Of a stretch of DNA of 9,459 nucleotides, positions 6,480-9,459 are shown in pieces (the first letter of the stretch is position 1; each line of letters starts with the position of its first letter). Source of the stretch: Prevotellaceae bacterium UBA7017. GTDB taxonomy: Bacteria > Bacteroidota > Bacteroidia > Bacteroidales > Bacteroidaceae. The notes under the pieces are model-generated. The model did no database searches and had not been told where the DNA came from. It saw nothing but the letters and a program-made list of their open reading frames with translations. The stretch is from contig DJWZ01000051.1 of assembly GCA_002449535.1 (NCBI GenBank), positions 1 to 9,459 on the forward strand, read 5' to 3'. The position numbers and the translations under genes are program-made.

Positions 6480-7464
6480 CGATGACAAGCCTGCCGCTTT
6501 CAATTCTCTTATAAGGCTTTGCCTCTGAGCCTGCATCTTTTGCATCCACAGTCTTCACCTCCGTTGTCTGTTTTTCTCCTGATGTGGCAAGGATTGGGAA
6601 TGGCATTGAGCCTGGTGTGAAGTTATTCTCTACATAAACGACATCGTTACCTTTATACTGTACGAAGAGTGTCGTACCTTCTGCAGCGAGGGAATAGTCA
6701 CCATCAAGTGCTTTGCCTTTTTCTGGATATGTCTTGAGATGTACTGTCAGCCCATCCTTGCTATAATCCTTGAAGTAACCACCAAGAGTTTCGTCATAAA
6801 CAAGCCCGCAAACAGTATAACCGCCAACTTCCATGTCTCCCATTGGAGTACCCGCGAGGCTGTAAGCAGGGATTTCCACATCCAGTTTCTGTATATCACC
6901 TTCCACATACCTACGGGTCTGGTATGCAACGTTTGCTGCCGGAACATAGTCGGTATTCAGTACGTTTACGGTAAGCGGCATAGATGTAGACTTCAGGTAG
7001 AACGCACTTTCACAAGTGTATGTGACAGGATGGGGCATAGGGGCATAGCCTACCTCCATCGTTACAGTAAACTTGCTTGAGGTGTGGTAATATCGAGCCT
7101 TCAACTTTCCTGTAGCCTGCTTCTCCTGACCGTCCAAACCAATAATTGTGGCAGAAAAATTGTCAACATCCCATTCGAAGTACATGTCAGGATACTTGCC
7201 CACCATAGTGTAAGCCAATCCACCCACAGTAAATGACTTTATCACCATCTTTGGCGAGAATACCATGTCCGGGAATGTAATCTTGTCCATTGTCCCTGCA
7301 CGACTGTTACCCAATTCTACAATCATTGTGTCTTTCTTCTGCTCTATGCTTGTACCCATAGCGCCAACAGTTGCATCACCGACAAAACGCATAGCACCAT
7401 GCCCCTGAGCAAAAGCAGCCATAGTTACCGCCAGAGCAGCAATAAAAGTAAAAATTCTTTTCAT
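6436..7464 (-). CDS. Secreted protein with two related beta-rich (calycin-like) modules
   Basis: This is an exported 342-aa protein of unknown function. A type I signal peptide (MKRIFTFIAALAVTMAAFAQ, cut near residue 20) has no lipobox. Two modules follow, about 45-155 and 163-292. Both contain a strand pair with a VGGxxYT turn, and both end in a proline-rich closing segment (PMPHPV at 142-147; SMPFPI at 286-291). The second module clearly matches the lipoprotein encoded divergently: PAYSLAGTPMGDMEVGGYTV, an aromatic GGYFKDY, VHLKTYP and NNFTPGSMPFPI all have counterparts there. I suspect the Bacteroidota calycin-like family (PF13944) from the pattern; this is not verified. The end, GRLVIVKDGKKYNSAGQQL, is a short C-terminal tail of a type I associate with many exported Prevotella proteins. 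The start at ATG 7464 follows a predicted promoter by about 45 nt. The 3' end overlaps nadD by 44 bp. Its place beside HmuY/HmuR genes suggests a link to haem uptake, which is inference. Confidence 0.8.
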   Translation of the reverse strand: MKRIFTFIAALAVTMAAFAQGHGAMRFVGDATVGAMGTSIEQKKDTMIVELGNSRAGTMDKITFPDMVFSPKMVIKSFTVGGLAYTMVGKYPDMYFEWDVDNFSATIIGLDGQEKQATGKLKARYYHTSSKFTVTMEVGYAPMPHPVTYTCESAFYLKSTSMPLTVNVLNTDYVPAANVAYQTRRYVEGDIQKLDVEIPAYSLAGTPMGDMEVGGYTVCGLVYDETLGGYFKDYSKDGLTVHLKTYPEKGKALDGDYSLAAEGTTLFVQYKGNDVVYVENNFTPGSMPFPILATSGEKQTTEVKTVDAKDAGSEAKPYKRIESGRLVIVKDGKKYNSAGQQL

Positions 7465-7515
7465 TTTTGAATAATTTGTTACATTTTAAATTAATTAAAC
7501 AACAAAATTCGGGTG

Positions 7516-7545
7516 CAAAGTTACAAAAAAGTATCATATTTCAAA
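7516..7545 (-). promoter_or_regulatory. Bacteroidota-type promoter for the secreted two-module protein
   Basis: On the minus strand TAACTTTG (+ coordinates 7516-7523) matches TAnnTTTG. A TTTG (+ 7542-7545) lies 18 nt upstream as the -33 element, slightly closer than usual. Transcription would begin near 7510, leaving a leader of about 45 nt, rich in A/T, before ATG 7464. The -33 element lies in the left arm of the palindrome at 7539-7570. Confidence 0.7.
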
Positions 7546-7570
7546 ATACTTAAATGTCAGTATTTTAAAA
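7539..7570. promoter_or_regulatory. Palindrome between divergent promoters, candidate shared operator
   Basis: AAAATACT (7543-7550) and AGTATTTT (7559-7566) form a perfect 8-bp inverted repeat with an 8-nt centre. With one mismatch it extends to 12-bp arms (7539-7550 and 7559-7570). The -33 boxes of the two divergent promoters fall in opposite arms, so a dimeric protein bound here could control both directions. It does not look like a classical Fur box. The symmetry is seen; the operator role is inferred. Confidence 0.5.
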
Positions 7571-7593
7571 TTCACAAAAATTTTGTACCTTTG
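7563..7593 (+). promoter_or_regulatory. Bacteroidota-type promoter of the lipoprotein-hmuY-hmuR operon
   Basis: TACCTTTG at 7586-7593 is a good match to TAnnTTTG. The -33 position holds TTTT (7563-7566), 19 nt upstream, which is weaker than the consensus TTTG. Transcription would start near 7600, which rules out the in-frame TTG at 7583 as the start codon of the lipoprotein gene. Confidence 0.7.
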
Positions 7594-7612
7594 CAACATC
7601 TTTTGTCCAAAA

Positions 7613-8188
7613 ATGATATTAAGAATGCGAAATACACTCTTTTTTCTTGCAATAATAGCCTTTTTGAGCAGTTGCACGCAGGATAACGTTCACATGCCAG
7701 AGACAACGACAGACACCCTTACGGTTGTAAAACACGATACCATTAAGGTTACCAACGACAATCTGTCTCTGTTCGTGGGAGACAACAAGGTTCTCGTCGG
7801 AGGCACATACGAATATCATGCCACCATCCTCTATCAGGTTCTCAAGAATGATGACAACACCATAGATGTCATTGTTCCTGAGTATGAACTGAAAACCACC
7901 GTCATGGGAGACCTCACCATAGGGAAATATACCATCAAGAACATTCCGTATGATGCCGAGAAAGGGGCTTATTATAAGGAATATGCCGACGGCACTATGT
8001 CTGTACACATCAAGTCTGTCCCCACTTCCGGACCAGGTATGGATAAAGACTATCTTTTCAACGACAATACAATTACCACAAGTATAAGGGTTAAGACAGA
8101 CGGAACCAATGCTAACATCGTAAACAACTACAGCATTGGCAATATGCCATTCCCTATCGAAACCACCTTTACCGGCAAGTTGCAATGA
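7613..8188 (+). CDS. Lipoprotein with a single calycin-like module, first gene of the HmuY/HmuR operon
   Basis: This is an envelope lipoprotein of about 191 aa and unknown function. The lipobox is FLSSC with C21 (counting from ATG 7613) after a hydrophobic signal. ATG 7625 is an equally good start (C17) and gives a longer leader from the predicted transcription start. After a short threonine-rich linker comes one beta-rich module (about 45-180). It has VPEYELKTTVMGDLTIGKYT, IPYDAEKGAYYKEY, VHIKSVP and IVNNYSIGNMPFPI, which align well with the second module of the divergently encoded secreted protein. The two genes thus look like paralogues facing each other. The stop overlaps the start of the HmuY-family gene (ATGA), so translation is probably coupled and a joint role is likely. 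It may be a calycin-like (lipocalin-type barrel) binding protein; haem or porphyrin as ligand is a guess from context. Confidence 0.82.
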   Translation: MILRMRNTLFFLAIIAFLSSCTQDNVHMPETTTDTLTVVKHDTIKVTNDNLSLFVGDNKVLVGGTYEYHATILYQVLKNDDNTIDVIVPEYELKTTVMGDLTIGKYTIKNIPYDAEKGAYYKEYADGTMSVHIKSVPTSGPGMDKDYLFNDNTITTSIRVKTDGTNANIVNNYSIGNMPFPIETTFTGKLQ

Positions 8189-8958
8189 TTATGGTCAAAA
8201 GTCAAAGGTCAAAAGTCAAAGGTGCACTTCTTACTCTCCTGACGTGTATTCTGTGCAGTTGTAACGGAATCATGTCCGGTATCTACGACAGCCCGGAAGA
8301 TGTATCGACAGGCGACATCGGTTTTGGTTTCAACAGCAGTTCTGATGCCACACGATACATCCTGAAACTCAACGCTACGAGTTTCTCACAGTGGATATAT
8401 GTAGATCTTCATAACAAGGCACTCACGGTAAAAGACATCCCAGACACTCTCAGTCTTAGTGGTCAGTGGGACGGCAAGACGCTTTGGGAGCTTGACAGCG
8501 TCAGGGGAGCAAAATACATTTTCAAGCGCAACATACAGGTAGCGACACAGGAAGACGCTGAGAAATGGGACTTCGCAATACACCATTTTGACGTCAAGAC
8601 AAATAATGGTGCAGTATATGAGACGCCTTATTCCTCTATCGATGATGCAATGGCACACGCCGATGCCATCAAGGCAGCCACCTTCACTCCTGACGAATGG
8701 ATGCCCCACCAATGTATCGTTGACCTCACATATATGATGAGTTGGAAGATATGGCATATCAGCAGCTATGTCAATCCTGTCATGACCCGCTGGGTGACAA
8801 TGGACTTCTCCACCCCGCCTCCCAAGTATGCTGTTACCAACAGAGTATATGCCATGCGCATGAACGACGGCACCTATGCTGCCCTGTACCTTGACAAGTA
8901 TTATGACACTACCGGTCAGAAGGGCATACTCACTATCGATGTCAAATATCCATTTTAG
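8185..8958 (+). CDS. hmuY: HmuY-family haem-binding lipoprotein
   Basis: HmuY proteins are surface or secreted lipoproteins that bind haem and hand it to the receptor HmuR. The start ATG 8185 overlaps the previous stop by 4 bp; ATG 8191 is an alternative. The signal has a very basic front encoded by a heptad repeat, then LLTLLTCILCSC with lipidated C26. The body (about 40-257) shows the family pattern: KYIFKRNIQVATQEDAEKWD, then WDFAIHHFDVKTNNGAVYET (128-147), and near the end NRVYAMRMNDGTYAALYLD and KGILTIDVKYPF. In P. gingivalis HmuY two histidines hold the iron, while some relatives use methionines. Here the central part is rich in candidates (M173, H175, M184, M185, M200), so methionine ligation is possible but not shown. 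The TonB-dependent receptor gene follows after 3 bp. Family assignment is strong; ligand residues are open. Confidence 0.87.
   Translation: MIMVKSQRSKVKGALLTLLTCILCSCNGIMSGIYDSPEDVSTGDIGFGFNSSSDATRYILKLNATSFSQWIYVDLHNKALTVKDIPDTLSLSGQWDGKTLWELDSVRGAKYIFKRNIQVATQEDAEKWDFAIHHFDVKTNNGAVYETPYSSIDDAMAHADAIKAATFTPDEWMPHQCIVDLTYMMSWKIWHISSYVNPVMTRWVTMDFSTPPPKYAVTNRVYAMRMNDGTYAALYLDKYYDTTGQKGILTIDVKYPF
8194..8221 (+). repeat. Four tandem heptads GTCAAAR in the signal-peptide codons of hmuY
   Basis: Four copies of GTCAAA(A/G) run without interruption: 8194-8200, 8201-8207, 8208-8214 and 8215-8221. Equivalently, GGTCAAAAGTCAAA is repeated twice at 8193-8220. The repeat encodes the basic stretch VKSQRSKVKG just after the start codon. 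Because the unit is 7 bp, gain or loss of one copy would shift the reading frame of the lipoprotein. Confidence 0.9.
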
Positions 8959-8961
8959 CCT

Positions 8962-9459
8962 ATGACGTTACGAACACTTCTCTTTCTTCTGTCTTTCCTT
9001 ACCATCATACCCGCCACGATGGCAGAAGGGATTACTGACGAGATTGCCGATTCTATGCGTCTCGACCAAATCGTCGTCACAGGCACCCGAACCAGGAAAC
9101 TGCTGAAGGATGCTCCGATACAGACACGCATCATTACCTCTGAGGATATCGTAAAGAGCGATGCCACCAACATCATGGACCTCCTGCAGCATGAGCTCCC
9201 TGGCGTAGAATTTGCCTACGCCATGAATCAGCAGACGAACATGAACATGTCTGGTTTCTCAGGTCAAAACATCCTAATCCTCCTTGACGGGGAGCGTTTA
9301 GCGGGTGAGACGATGGAAAACACCGATTTCCTACGCCTCAACATGGCAGATGTTGACCATATCGAGATTATAAAGGGCGCCGCTTCTGCCCTATATGGCT
9401 CTAATGCCTTAGGTGGCGTCATCAATATTATCACTAAAGAATCAAAGCAACCGTGGATG
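8962..9459 (+). CDS. hmuR: TonB-dependent outer-membrane receptor, HmuR-like, N-terminal part (3' end outside window)
   Basis: This is the first 166 codons of an outer-membrane receptor that would import haem (or another iron source) using TonB energy. ATG 8962 lies 3 bp after the hmuY-type stop and gives a signal peptide (MTLRTLLFLLSFLTIIPATMA). It is followed by a TonB-box-like segment DQIVVTGTR (35-43) and the plug domain: APIQTRIITSEDI, LLQHELPGVEF, ILILLDGERL and the highly conserved HIEIIKGAASALYGSNALGGVINIITK stretch (133-159). There is no carboxypeptidase-like N-terminal extension, so it is a classical siderophore/haem-type receptor rather than a SusC type. The order lipoprotein, HmuY, receptor resembles hmuYR in Porphyromonas, which supports haem as substrate; the barrel with its haem-binding residues is not in the window. 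The frame stays open to the last base. Confidence 0.88.
   Translation, partial: MTLRTLLFLLSFLTIIPATMAEGITDEIADSMRLDQIVVTGTRTRKLLKDAPIQTRIITSEDIVKSDATNIMDLLQHELPGVEFAYAMNQQTNMNMSGFSGQNILILLDGERLAGETMENTDFLRLNMADVDHIEIIKGAASALYGSNALGGVINIITKESKQPWM

Noticed and set aside
7485..7500. TTTAA/TTAAA symmetry in the leader of the secreted protein gene
   Set aside because: It is low-complexity A/T sequence with short arms and no clear relation to the promoter.
7583..7612. TTG 7583 as start of the lipoprotein gene
   Set aside because: It lies before the -7 element TACCTTTG, so it would not be in the transcript. ATG 7613 or 7625 gives a normal lipoprotein signal.
7465..7612. Classical Fur box in the divergent promoter region
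   Set aside because: I looked for a GATAATGATAATCATTATC-like 19-mer because of the haem context and saw no convincing match.
7619..8185. 188-aa open frame on the minus strand opposite the lipoprotein gene
   Set aside because: The plus-strand product has a lipobox, a domain shared with the neighbour and a promoter. The minus frame has none of these and mirrors it completely.

Overview
The window looks like a chromosomal segment of a member of Bacteroidota, most likely Prevotellaceae (Prevotella/Segatella group). The indications are three upstream sites matching the Bacteroidota -7 element TAnnTTTG, a TPR-type sensor kinase, an HmuY-type haem lipoprotein paired with a TonB-dependent receptor, and a protein with a short C-terminal tail of a kind I associate with Prevotella. 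Coding density is high and no gap without a gene exceeds 300 bp. I see no rRNA, tRNA, CRISPR array or transposase.

Left part (1-2593, + strand): the 3' end of a membrane-type 4Fe-4S protein is followed by a two-component pair. The pair is a sensor histidine kinase with a predicted periplasmic helical/TPR domain and a NarL/FixJ response regulator. The regulator appears to have its own promoter in the 88-bp gap after the kinase.

Middle part (2596-5928, - strand): a WecA/TagO-type glycan-initiating phosphotransferase lies upstream of, and probably in one operon with, a long RelA/SpoT homologue. The Rel protein keeps its (p)ppGpp synthetase motifs but has lost the HD hydrolase metal-binding residues. 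Its stop codon is 2 bp from that of the response regulator.

NadD (5964-6479, + strand) diverges from the WecA-type gene across only 35 bp. A 17-bp-arm inverted repeat there includes both start codons. NadD looks internally shortened just before its ISSTxIR motif. A strong hairpin sits exactly at that place, and the 3' end overlaps the next, opposed gene by 44 bp.

Right part (6436-9459) is a probable haem-uptake locus. A secreted two-module beta-rich protein (- strand) faces a lipoprotein carrying one copy of the same module (+ strand). The lipoprotein gene is followed without real gaps by an HmuY-family lipoprotein and the start of an HmuR-like TonB-dependent receptor, which runs off the window. 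The two divergent promoters flank and overlap an 8-bp-arm palindrome that could be a shared operator. The conserved module next to HmuY/HmuR is the best candidate here for an undercharacterised system: paired exported calycin-like proteins working with, or regulated with, a haemophore and its receptor.
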